Part shown: piece by piece, positions 34,065-45,783 of the stretch
Position numbering within the stretch: position 1 is the stretch's first letter
Layout of the letters: each line of letters opens with the position of its first letter
Source: Costus lasius
Lineage: Eukaryota; Streptophyta; Magnoliopsida; Zingiberales; Costaceae
Reading direction: 5' to 3'
DNA: 64,000 nt
Assembly: GCA_027563935.2 (NCBI GenBank)
Contig: CM050449.1
Coordinates: forward strand, 58,421,949 to 58,485,948
Notes under the pieces: generated by a model
Seen by the model: the letters and a program-made list of their open reading frames with translations, nothing else
What the model was told of the DNA's origin: nothing
Database searches by the model: none
Position numbers and translations under genes: made by a program

Positions 34065-34919
34065 CGGGATAGATCTAAGAGGCTTCTCGGGCTGTGCCAG
34101 AGTACTTACATCGATAAAGTCCTGGAGAGATTCCATTTAGAGAATTCTAAACGTGGATATCTTCCAGTCAGACATGGTCTGAATCTTTCGAAGAGTCAGT
34201 GTCCACAAACACAGACTGAGAAAGATGAAATGGACAATACGCCTTATGCTTCGGCTATTGGGTCCATAATGTATGCGATGTTGTGTACTCGCCCAGACAT
34301 CGCTTACGGGTTAAGCGTGACCAGTCGTTTCCAAAGTAATCCAGGTTTGGCGCACTGGATTGCAGTCAAGAACATTATAAAATATCTGCGGAGGACCAAA
34401 GATATGTTCTTGATATATGGTGGTCAGGAAGAACTCAGTATAGAGGGATATACTGACGCTTCGTTCCAGTCGGACCAGGATGATTTCCGATCGCAATCAG
34501 GCTATGTTTTTAGCTTGAATGGAGGTGCTGTGGTGTGGAAGAGTTTCAAACAGTCAACTGTTGCTGATTCCACAACAGAAGCCGAGTATGTTGCAGCCTC
34601 GGAAGCATCCAAGGAGGCAGTATGGATTCGCAAGTTCGTGAGAGAACTTGGTGTCGTTCCTTCGAGTGCAGATCCCTTGGTTATCTTCTGTGATAACACT
34701 GGAGCAATCGCACAAGCAAAGGAACCACGGTCGCACCAGAAGTCCAAGCACATACAGAGACGGTTTCACTTGATCCGGGAGATCATTGATCGAGGCGAGA
34801 TCAAGATTTGCAAGGTTCATACAGATGACAATCTGGCAGACCCGCTTACCAAGCCTCTGGCGCAGCAGAAGCATGAGAAGCACTGTAACAATATGGGTTT
34901 GAGATTTCTCAACCATTAG
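34065..34919 (+). pseudogene. Copia-3 RT end and RNase H
   Basis: This continues Pol after the solo LTR: the RT thumb/connection region (GSIMYAMLCTRPDIAYGLSV), then RNase H with YTDASF, STTEAEY and FCDNTGA, and the C-terminus LADPLTKPLA up to the stop at 34917-34919. It is open from the first in-frame ATG at 34230. The part from 34065 is in frame with the RT before the insertion once the solo LTR and one target duplication are ignored. A purine tract follows at about 34926-34939. Confidence 0.92.
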
Positions 34920-34939
34920 ATTAAGTGCAAGTGGGAGAT

Positions 34940-36655
34940 TGTTGGGGTATGCCCTTAAGGCTAATGTTTGAGGCCTTGGGATTGTATAAGTATCATGTAA
35001 TAAACTCTTATGTTTATAAAGGCATGGTTATTATTCAGGTTGTTACCTTGTCTGCTGTAATAAGTGTACTTCTGAATAATGTCTCAAAGCTGTTCAGCTA
35101 GGCTGACAGGCTCTATGTCCTTAGTCGAGATATCTTGGTGAACATGAGACAGCCTTGATATGATTGAGACTAATATGTGTGCTAATCTTATAGGATGCTT
35201 CGAGCATGGAATAAGATGTAGACTCATGGGTACATTGGATGTACTGGACAGACCCTTCTAGGATATTCAATTGTTTGTCACAATGTGAATAATCCTTGAT
35301 AGCAGCAAGTGGCACATTTTCCTTTGACTTGAGATCACTTGTGTTTCTAAATGATGATTGTCATTGTTTTGAGGTAGTTCAATATCATTTGAAACATAAT
35401 GATTATAGACTATCTTGGATGATGAGCTTGAGTCAGGTTAGGGCACTAGTGATAGATAAAGGATTGCCGTCTCCTTGTTCAAGGAGTGTGATGTTCTAGA
35501 GGGCCCCCCTGTATGAGATGATTGAGAAAGTGTATGGCCATACCCAGATGACAGTGATCATCTGATCTAATCATGCTCATCCTATTGGAGTTACAGGCTT
35601 GACATGCTTGTCCAATAAGAACATCCAGTGGCAAAGGAAACATGCATGCCTCGTGAGTTTGATTCACACTTGTGCTGTGGTTTGGGTGTAGTCTTGGAAG
35701 ACTCTTTCCTTTATATCGGGAGACAGTGATGTGTTGCTAGATACCCCTCACTGATCGTGATAATGTAAGTTGTCGTTACCGACATTTAAAGGAAACCCTC
35801 AGGGTCGCACAATTTGATGATATGGCTTACTCATGTCAGATCGTGTGGACTGAATTGTTTTGGTTCAGTTAAAGGAGAGTAGACTCTGATTGTAAGTGAG
35901 ATCTGGTCTGATCATGTTTGATTGATTAGAGCTTAAGATCGGTAAGCTTCGATCGAGAGTATTGATGCTAGATCAGTGAGATCAAGTGCATCTAGATATG
36001 TATGGTTAGATCTTGAACCTTCATGGTTCATACTAGATTTAGACCATGGCATGTCTTGGTTTGGTCTTGGTTTGATTTGGTTGTTGAACCAAAGTCAATT
36101 GAACCGGTTCAAGGATGTGAACGCATGGTTCAAATTAATTAAGCGTTTTGATTAGTTCACTAAGTGTGAACGTGTGGAGTGAAGACTTACCATATATGGA
36201 AGTCTCAACGCCTAAACGCTTAAGCCAAGAAACGCCTTTGCGTGATGGCTTCTCTCTTGGGCGAATGTGTGCTCTTGAGTGTGGATGATCGCCGAGAGTT
36301 GGAGAGAGGCATTCGGCAAGCCAAACCAAGAATACATCCAAGGATTCTCCTTCAAGCGATTTGGATTCTTCAAGCCCTTTGCTAGCACAAAGGACGACAA
36401 GGAGCAAGCCAACTTCTTCTTGTGTGCGCGCCTTGTGGAGGAGACCTCTCTCGTTCTCTTGCTTCCAAGTCGCCATCTTCCTCATGGCTTTGGTATGGAT
36501 CTAAACTTCATCAAGTTGATCATATTATCTTGCTAAGATCCATGGAAAACCCTTGCTTCCGCTTGTAATTGTCATGCGCCACCCTTAAGGGTTTTTCGCC
36601 CCCCTCTTGAAAGGGGTTTCACATGCTTGCGCTCCCCCTTGAAGGGGACCCTACA
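34940..36655 (+). repeat. Copia-3 3' LTR
   Basis: 1716 bp. Noticed differences from the 5' LTR are one base near 36333 and one near 36452. It is followed by the target duplication GCAAT. Confidence 0.95.
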
Positions 36656-37118
36656 GCAATGGTTTCCCCAGTCCATTTTTAACTTGGGCGTGCCTTCGCA
36701 AGGAAACTCGTTGGCCCTGGGTATGATGGTTAGGAATGGACTTGACTAGATTTTCATATGTGCTGGGCACATGATGAAACTCTAGAGGCATCGTTGAGAG
36801 GTTAGGGTTTCATGTTGTATCCAGCCCTCGCTAGACATGAAATGCCTAGACTGTCTCAATAAGGGGAATTGCTTGGAGCAATCGGCTGGCGTGCCCACCC
36901 TAAGAAGCATGGGTCACTTTGTGCATCTCATCCCACCCTCATGGGACGCAAAACCCTATGTGAAATAAGGATCTCATCTCACTAGGAAATCTTAAATTTC
37001 CTGATTGACTTTGTGGGTTGTCAATTCGTTAGTGGGAGCTATGGTCATTTAATACAAGTCCAGATTAAATGATCTGAAAGTAGTACTAATCTGCTATTTC
37101 TTGACTATTGTAGAAACA
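36656..37118 (+). other. Copia-O leader, second part
   Basis: This continues the old leader after Copia-3. It keeps an ATTGC/GCAAT stem at 36868-36882, the counterpart of AATCGC/GCGATT in Copia-1, and a TCCCA/TGGGA stem near 36930. It ends with an acceptor-like TTGTAG (AG 37112-37113), six nt before the gag ATG. Confidence 0.65.
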
Positions 37119-39113
37119 ATGGCTACGAACACAGGCGGATTAACACTGCCATACCTTCTTGATAAGGATAAGTTGGTTGGATCCAACTTTATGGACTGGC
37201 ATCGGAACTTGAGGATAGCCTTCAAGCTCGAGAAAAAGTTGTATGTCCTCGAACAGCCTCTTCCTGCGACTCCTCCGCCTAATGCCCGGGCGGCAGACAG
37301 GGATGCTTTTAGAAAGCATCAAGATGACTCTTTGGAGGTTGCATGTCTCATGCTAGCCACTATGGCATCTGAACTTCAGGTGCAATATGAGGAGCAGAAC
37401 GCTTTTCAGATGATCACTCATCTGAAACAGATGTTCAAGGCTCAGGCTAGAACTGAGAGATATGACACTGCCAAAGCAGTTTTTCGGTGCAAGTTGTCTG
37501 AGGGTGCACCAGTGAGACCCCACGTTCTCAAGCTGATTGGGAATGTGGATCATCTCAGGAGACTGGGACATACCATAGACAATGAGTAGGTTATGGATCT
37601 TATTCTGCAGTCCTTGCCCCCTAGCTTCAGTCCGTTTATCATAAATTTTAGCATGAACCGGATTGATTGCACAAGGGAGCAACTATAGAATATGCTCCAA
37701 ACAGCCGAGCATGAGATGGGTAAGACCAAACCCAATTATGTTCTTTTCGTCCCTGCGACCAAAAAGATAAAGAAGATGGGTAAGGCACGTGCTAAGGGCA
37801 GTGCCAAAGGTCCTACCAAGGCACTGAAGAAAAAGGCGAAGAAGTTAAAGGAACAGAGGTGCTTCCACTGTGGTGAGTAGAGTCACTGGAGGAGGGATTG
37901 CAAGCAACTTCAGAATGAGGAGAAGAAAGGCTTGGCCTTAGCTTCTAGCTCAGGTATTTATGTTACAGAAGTCAACCTATCTACTTCTATGTCATAGGTA
38001 CTAGATACCGCATGTGGAGCTCATATTTGTACAAATTTGCAGGGCTCAAGAAAAATAGATCGGTGTGCCCTGGAGAGCTTGACCTACGGGTTGGAAACGG
38101 GGCACAGGTTACTGCTATTGCTGTAGGAGTTTTGACTCTCTCTCTCTCTCTCTCTCTGCCTTCTAGACTTCAATTAGAGCTAGACAATTGCTATTATGTA
38201 CCTTCACTTACTAAGAACATTATATCCATTCATTGCTTGTCAAAGAAGGGATTTAAATTTGAAATAAATAAGAACCTCTATTCTTTTTCATTTGAAAATA
38301 TGTTCTATGGGAAGGGTACTTTGTGTAATGGTCTGTATGTGTTGGACATGGATAACTCTGTTTGTAACATAAATAACAAAAGGATCAAACTGAGTGGTTC
38401 AATTGGTGCTTTCTTATGGCATTGTCGATTAGCCCATATAAAAAAGAATCGCATCTAACAACTCCATGTATATGGGTTGTTAGATTCAAGTTCCTTTGAA
38501 GAATTTGATACTTGTGAGCCTTGTTTATTATGGAAGATGACAAAAGCACCCTTTACCAAGACTGGAGAGAGGGCACAACGTTTATTGGATCTTGCACACA
38601 GTGATGTGTGTGGGCCATTCAATAAACAAGATAGAGGAGGGTACAACTACTTCATCACATTTACTGATGACTTCAGTAGATATGGATATGTCTATCTGAT
38701 GAGACATAAGTCTGAATCCTTTGAGAAATTTAAGGAGTTCAGACATGAAGTAGAGAACCAACTTGGTAGATCCATTAAGACTCTTCGATCAGATCGTTGG
38801 TGAGAGTACCTGAGCGGTGAGTTCTTTGACTATCTGAGAGAGTGTGGGATCCTATCCCAACTCACTCCTCCTGGAACACCTCAATGGAATGGTGTGTCTG
38901 AAAGGAGAGATTGAACCTTGTTGGACATGGTTCGATCTATGATGAGTCATGCAAGTCTACCACTCTCATTCTGGGGTCATGCACTTGCAACAGCTTCTCT
39001 TATACTGAATAACGTTTCATCCAAGAGTGTCTCCAAGATACCATACGAGATATGGAGTGGGAGACGCCCTAATCTCTCATTTATTAGGATCTGAGGATGT
39101 GAGGCTTATGTCA
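37119..39113 (+). pseudogene. Copia-O gag-protease-integrase, decayed and 3'-truncated
   Basis: Gag starts MATNTGGL and is open to a TAG at 37587-37589. After that come several in-frame TAG/TGA codons, among them at the zinc knuckle (after CFHCGE), just before the protease motif LDTACGAHIC, in integrase after RSDRW, and in the RIWGC equivalent. An in-frame (CT)n run lies at about 38138-38157. Integrase motifs HSDVCGP and NGVSERR remain. Similarity stops at about 39113, within the segment after the integrase core. RT, RNase H and the 3' LTR of this element are not in the window. Confidence 0.9.
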
Positions 39114-39315
39114 GTTTTGCCTTTAGCACTATGAAAGTGTCAAAAGTTTTACCTCAACTAAACCCTTATTGATTCCATCAAACCATTTGTCTAGGGATGC
39201 CAACATAATTTGTTATCTAACGCTTCACGCTCCATACCCTTGGCTTACCACCGGAACCTCCACATGCTTTCAAGTTTAATTCTCCGGAGGAAAATTCTTT
39301 ACCCCCGGAGATAGC

Positions 39316-40866
39316 TGATGTAGGAGCATCTTCAAGGGATTAGTTATGTTCAATATTTCCTACATTTGGACTCATTTACATTTCAGCATTTACACATTTA
39401 CTTTTCAACACTTAAATTTTTCTATGTCATATTTGGTTCTACCTAGTCTTGTTTGTCATAAGACTAGTTTGGTAGAACAATTTTGTAAACTTTATATTTC
39501 CATTTGGATGTTGTATGTTGTAGTTAGGTCCTAGCCTAGGATTTACTTTTAAAATCTTTGTTTTATTTTGTAGTTCATGTAATAGGATGTATTAGCTTAG
39601 GATTGATGCACCTATAAGGCACTACAAGGCACCCAAGCCCCTCAACTACAAGTCAACACTCCATGGAATTCAAGCTCACACCCAATCTCAGTCAACATCA
39701 AGTCAAAGTCAACAGTCAGCATCCAGTCAACCTCAGCAAGGTCAATTCCAAGCTCAAAATCTGCAAGGTCAAATATCACATTTCAACTCCAGTCAAAACA
39801 CAAATTACCAACCAGCTTCCACAAGGTCAAACTCAAGTAGCATCAAAACTCTACTCGGCAACAACCTCACCACTACAACAACAACCATTCCAGCTCAGCC
39901 ACAACATACCAACAGCATCTTAATCAAAGACAACAAACACTCTCCAGCCAAAGATCTCAGCAACTATTGACTCTAGCTATTCAATTCAAGACATCTCCAA
40001 GTGGACCAATACGTGAGCTGCAAGCATCCCAGCAACCAGCAGGAGCCTGCATCCAACTCCGTCATTACTAGCCTGTGCATAGGAACCTTCACCAAGCAGT
40101 AGGGGATGCCTTTTCATCAACCAATGCATGCTGAATTCACCCTATACGCAAAGTGTGCTAACAGTAGAACCATCCAGATCACGCATTCAAAACACCTCCA
40201 AATCCAGCCATCCGTAGAAGTTGTACCATGGGCCAATTAGTAATTTTATTCCATGTAAACGCTGAGGGTGTTAGGGTTTAAAGCCCTTGTATTCACACAC
40301 TTTGCACTTAGAATCGACTATCTTTGAATTGAAAAACTTGTGTTATCGTGTGTTGCTAAGGGTGAGCCGCTGGCCCCTTGTTCTTGCTTGTTCGAGGGTG
40401 AGCCGTTGGCCCCTTGTTCTTGCATCCTTGAGGGTGAGCCGCAGGCCCCTCTAGTTATCCTTCTCTTCTCCCTTCTCTTTTAAGCCCTCAACTCCTCTAC
40501 TCCCCCTCTTCTCGCTGAGTTGACTCCCTCAACCTTCAACACTACTGTCTAAGTGCTGGGAACTGAAGTTGACGTGAAGGTTTGCAAGTACTGAAGCTGG
40601 GAGGAACTTGAAGCCGACCACCCAAACATCTCAGTTCAACCAATCAAAACCAAAGATCATTGTGCAGATCTAAGAAGGGAGTCGGCCCCCTTCCTCCAAG
40701 GGGGCCTCAGGTGTCTTCTCACCAAGCACTACCTCATTACAGCACTTCTTAGATTTGCATGCTTAAACCTGTATTATCACTTGATATCTTGCACTCACGC
40801 ATACATAAACAACATCTAAAAAGCCACATACCTAAAGAAATCTAGGGAAAATCTTATTTTACATCA
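39316..40866 (+). repeat. NA-Gypsy left LTR
   Basis: 1551 bp, TGATGTAGGAGC to TTTTACATCA. It contains three spaced copies of a short phrase built on GTGAGCCG(C/T)(T/A)GGCCCCT near 40364-40455. It matches the right LTR closely apart from Gypsy-2. Confidence 0.85.
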
Positions 40867-40867
40867 A

Positions 40868-40879
40868 TGGTATCAAAGC
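40868..40879 (+). other. NA-Gypsy primer-binding site
   Basis: TGGTATCAAAGC, one base after the LTR. It differs by one base from the initiator-Met type PBS of the other elements. Confidence 0.75.
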
Positions 40880-43024
40880 AACCCTTAGGTGCTCTTGGTT
40901 GGGGCAAAATAGTTTCTAAAAATTTCCTGCTGATTGTGTGTGTTGCTTCCTGGAAATTTCTAAAACTTTCTACACTTTGTTTTGTATGGCTGGTTTTCTA
41001 AACTTGTTAATTTTTCCTCTAGTTGGTTACTTGCTCACGCATCTCTGAATTTAGTTTCTGAACACTGCTGTTTGCATTAAGAATATTGAGCTGAGTGTTT
41101 GTTGAAAATTTGCCTGGAAACTATTTGCTGAAATTTCCACTCACTGTAGCTTACCATTTTGCATTTCTGATATCTGCCGATTCTGGTTGTGTTGTTGTCT
41201 TAAGCTAGATTATATAGTTACTGCTACATTTGACATCCAATACCAAGCTCAAGCTGATGGTTTGCTGAATTTTATGAACCTGTTTGCTGAATTTTCTTTG
41301 CTCTGCTCTCTGCAAATTTTGTTTCTAAATTCTGTCTTTTCCTGCTGCTGTGCCCGTGCTTTGATATCTACTGATATCTATCTCTGGACTACTAAATTGT
41401 GTGTTAAGTTTACTACTAAGGTTAGGAGATCTCTAGTTGCTGATTTCCTATTACCGAAAATCTAAGAAGTCTACTGTATCTTACCATTTGCATCTTCTGG
41501 TATCAACTAAACTTGTGTTGTGTGGTCATCGTAAGCTGCATCTCTTAAATACTACTGTATTTCTATCTAGTATTAAATTGAAGTTGATTGTTGTTGCATC
41601 TTGTAAACTCTATATTCTGATAAAAATCTCTGTTTACTATTGCTTATCATTCCAACTTTCATCGTTAACAACTGAGATTTTTCCGGCCTTCTGCTCACGA
41701 ATTTCTGAGTTACGATGTTTGTTTGAGAAGCATTTGACAATTTATTGCATCTGTTGTTGCTGCAACTTACCCATAACTTGTTTGCTGAAATTTGCCTAGA
41801 ACTCGTTTGTTGGATTTCCTATGTATTGTAGCTTACCCGATTCTGAAATTTCAAGTTGTAAAATTTTTTGGTGCATACTTGTGATCTCTAACCTGATAGA
41901 GAGACATAAGTTCAAGAGGCAGTTTGAGTAGGTATCTACCTCAATCAATAGGTAGACTACCACTCATCTATGCCATATTGGTAAACCTGCGTCATACTTG
42001 AAACACTATGCTTACCATCATGAAATCTCTATTCACACCTGAGATTGCTACTGTGCTCGTTTACCTTACTCTGGTTGTGTTAATTACACTTGGTAATGCT
42101 GAATTTGAACCCTTCTGCATCTACATATACCGCTGAAGTTAAACCTATATTATGAACTTTACATTTGCTGTTGTATTCACGCATGTCACTGAAGTTACAT
42201 CTGGTATCTACTGCACCTCCATTCTTACTAGCGTTAATATCTTATGCTGCTGCTACTTTATGTGCTTGAGCACAAGTCCTACAATCATCCATTAGTTGTG
42301 TTGAATATTACTGATCATTACTGCATTTACTGTAGCTTACCATTTGAGTTTCTAAAATTCTGTGGAACTCTGTCTTGTGTGGTAATACCAACTAGATAGC
42401 ATTTCATACTCGGTCTAAACCTGCAAAATGTTTACAGAAGCTACAATACCTGTGCATATCTTTACCTTATACTTGAACCCTGCTGCATGATCTTTATTAC
42501 CTTGTTACACTGAAGTCTGCGGATACATTTAAAACTGCCACTTGCACTTGTGTGTTGTGAATACACATGCTGAGGTTCATCTGCAGAAAGTTGAATTTCT
42601 GCACTTTGTTATTATCATTTGCGTTGGCTGAATTGCAGCACTAGGCTACTTGCTGCCAGCTGCATTTACTGAATTTTGCTTTGCTATACCCTCTGCACAT
42701 GCTGAATTTTTGCTGCTTACCATTGGTCCATCACACCTTGCACCATTCCTTGCTGAACTTTGTTGGTATTTGTTGATACCTTCAGATAGTTTGCTAAATA
42801 ACATTTCTGCATCAATTACCTATCTCAATCCATTGGCTGTGTTGAATATTAATGTTTGTTACAAGCATGTACTGTTCATTACCATCTAAAAGTATTGCAC
42901 CTACTGAAATCTCTGTTGAACATGTATAATTCTCTGTAACATTTTATACCTGCACTACCAATTGCTTAATCTGAATTTTCATGCTTAGCTGCTCTACTTT
43001 TTTCCATTCTCAAAATTTTTAAAC
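40880..43024 (+). other. NA-Gypsy leader, non-coding
   Basis: These 2.1 kb are T-rich and lack a credible ORF. A degenerate phrase (ACTGTAGCTTACCATTT and variants) recurs near 41144, 41471, 41825 and 42330. The ORFs at 41187-41465, 41437-41799 and 42650-42889 show no domain. Confidence 0.6.
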
Positions 43025-44496
43025 ATGACCTCTAGTCTCAGTCAAGAACACATACGCATGATCTATGCTGAACTCAAAGCCATGAACCAAGATCTAAAAG
43101 AGAACAATAAAGTTTTAAAAGAGCATCATGACCGATACATGGATAGACTTCCAACCTATAGGACCACCCTTAGATCAGACTATTTTCATACTTACACTAA
43201 GATTGATGATAGGGTTGGTAAGATTGCCATTGATGAACACATAAGGTTCAACATTATAACTCCCCAAGCAATTGATAAGTTCAAGTTGACCACCAAGCCT
43301 AATCCACACCCTTATACCATTACTTGGGAAGATGGCACCCGGACCTTAGCGAACCTTAGCTGCCTAGTTCCCCTTACTATGCATGTTGAACAAAAGGTTT
43401 GGTGTGATGTCTTGCCCCTGGTACTTACCATGTCCATCTTGGTAAGCCTTGGTTAGATGACTTTGATGGATATTACCATAGAGTGGAAGATAGCTATGTC
43501 CTGTGGTTCTATGAGCCACAACTTAAAATTAAGAGACCAAAGCCTAGAACCCCTAAGGTAGGCAACATTCCTAAAGAAATCATAGAGCCTAGTCTACCCA
43601 TACCATCACTTGATGGCATCCTTGACGAAAGGGGAAAACAAATTGAAGAGTTACAACAAATGCCAAAACTTATAGAACAAACTTTAGAGCCTGCGTTAGA
43701 ATCTAAACCACATCCTGATGAACTAATAACACCATTAGGATTATCCAGGCCACTAAAATCTCTATCTTTAGAAACACCTCAGCACCCTCTTGAACCTACT
43801 ATGCTGCCGTCAACCTTGGAACCTAAATCTGAACCTCAACACACATTACCTTTTGAAACACCTTAGCCCATTCCCTCCACCTAGGCAGAAATTTATGAGG
43901 AAAACATACAACTCATTCTTGAGCTAGCAGAACCTTTAGGGAATGAAACTAAGGAACAATTACATGACACTTCTAGGGGCTTAACCCACTGCCATGATGA
44001 TTTTAAATTTGAATTTTGCTTAGACAACACCATGACTATACACATGCTACAAATGAAATCATCTTTTGTTTTAAACGAAAAGTTGCATGGTAATGTTTAT
44101 CATGAATCTAATGTAGGTTTAATATTTCCTTCACAAGAAATAGCAAGCTTAATGCCTATAATTTTCTGCTCATGCCTATCATGTTTCCTAAAAGCTTTTG
44201 ATAATACATATGCTCCAAAAGAAAATGAAGAAGTGATTTTGAATTTAATCTCGTTTAAGGCTGCCACATTTGCATATCATGTCTACAAATCGTATATTGT
44301 TGCTACACATGAGAATACAATTGCTTTCAAAGATTCCCTTACAAGTATTGTATATGTCAAAAGGGCTAATGACCACTGTCATACATTAGGATGGCCACTT
44401 GAACCAAAATGGTGCTTCAAATTTAATTCTCTGGAGGAGAATTCTGCAACCCCCCCCCCCCCCACACACACACACACACAGAGAAAGCTGATGTAG
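43025..44496 (+). pseudogene. NA-Gypsy protease-region ORF, frameshifted and with two stops
   Basis: The first frame (43025-43456) has a short charged coiled-coil-like start (MNQDLKENNKVLKEHHD). It is followed by a stretch like the C-terminal half of plant Gypsy retropepsins (KPNPHPYTITWEDGTRTL, then VWCDVLPL). The position expected to hold the catalytic DSG reads DEH (residues about 76-78), so the protease would be inactive. About one base shift near 43440 moves the rest of that motif (LGKPWLDDFDGYYHR) to the next frame. That frame continues as a Pro/Glu-rich region with stops at 43864-43866 and 43882-43884, then 44032-44496. Its end carries a motif (KFNSLEENS) repeated before both LTRs. No RT or integrase follows. 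Confidence 0.6.
44449..44480 (+). repeat. Poly-C and (CA)n microsatellite
   Basis: About 14 C bases are followed by about nine CA repeats. They lie between two imperfect copies of the internal 3' end and LTR start (44390-44500 and 44530-44615). Confidence 0.9.
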
Positions 44497-44602
44497 GAGC
44501 AGGGAACCGGGACGATCTCCATACCCTTGGCTTACTACCCGAACCTCCACATGCTTTCAAGTTTAATTCTCCGAAGGAGAATTCTTTACCCCCGGAGATA
44601 GC

Positions 44603-45783
44603 TGATGTAGGAGCATCTTCAAGGGATTAGTTATGTTCAATATTTCCTACATTTGGACTCATTTACATTTCAGCATTTACACATTTTCTTTTCAACACTT
44701 AAATTTGTCTATGTCATATTTGGTTCTACCTAGTCTTGTTTGTCATAAGACTACTTTGGTAGAACAATTTTGTAAACTTTATATTTCCATTTGGATGCTG
44801 TATGTTATAGTTAGGTCCTAGCCTAGGATTTACTTTTAAAATCTTCATTTTATTTTGTAGTTCATGTAATAGGATGTATTAGCCTAGGATTGATGCACCT
44901 GTAAGGCACTACAAGGCACCCAGGCTCCTCAACTACAAGTCAACACTCCATGGAATTCATGCTCACACTCAATCTCAGTCAACATCAAGTCAAAGTCAAT
45001 AGTCAGCATCCAGTCAACCTCAGCAAGGTCAATTCCAAGCTCAAAATCTGCAAGGTCAAAGATCACATTTCAACTCCAGTCAAAACACAAATTACCAGCC
45101 AGCTTCCGCAAGGTCAAACTCAAGCAGCATCAAAACTCTACTCACACCACTACAACAGCAACCATTCTAGCTCAGCCGCAACATACCAATAGCATCTTAA
45201 TCAAAGACAATGAACACTCTCCAGTCAAAGATCTCAGCAACCATTGACTCCAGCTATTCAATTCCAGACATCTCCAAGTGGACCAATACGTGACCTGCAA
45301 GCATCCCAGCAACCAGCAGGCGCCGCATCCAACTTCATCATTACCAGCCTACGCATAGGAACCTTCACCAAGCAGTAGGGGGGACACCTCTTCATCAGCC
45401 AATGCATGCTGAATTCACCCTATACGCAAAAGGGCACTAACGGTAGAACCATCCAGATCACACATTCAAAACACCTCCAAATCCAGCCATCCATAGAAGT
45501 TGTACCATGGGCCAATTAGTAATTTTATTCCATGTAAACGTTGAGGGTGTTAGGGTTTAAAGCCCTTGTATTGACACACTTTGCACTTAGAATCGACTAT
45601 CTTTAAATTGAAAAAGTTGTGTTATCGTGTGTTGCTAAGGGTGAGCCGCTGGCCCCTTGTTCTTGCTTGTTCGAGTGTGAGCCATTGGCCCCTTGTTCTT
45701 GCATTCTTGAGTGTGAGCCGCAGGCCCCTCTAGTTATCCTTCTCTTCCCCCTTCTCTTCTAAGCCCTCAGCTCCTCTACTCCC
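44603..45783 (+). repeat. NA-Gypsy right LTR, first part
   Basis: TGATGTAGGAGC onward; equivalent to 39316-40497. Gypsy-2 enters after CTCCC (45779-45783). Confidence 0.88.

Larger units (their letters stand above)
24500..36655 (+). mobile_element. Copia-3: young Ty1/copia retrotransposon carrying a solo LTR
   Basis: Two 1716-bp LTRs differ at only about two positions by eye. The target duplication GCAAT (24495-24499 and 36656-36660) is perfect. All Copia domains are present in the order gag, protease, integrase, RT, RNase H. A one-base deletion near 30219 and a 3066-bp solo LTR insertion at 30994-34059 disrupt Pol. It lies in the Copia-O leader. Confidence 0.96.

Noticed and set aside
39105..39110. 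CTTATG at 39105-39110 and 56303-56308 as target duplication of NA-Gypsy
   Set aside because: The left copy is not next to an LTR and the sequence after the right copy does not continue Copia-O, so the match is probably chance.
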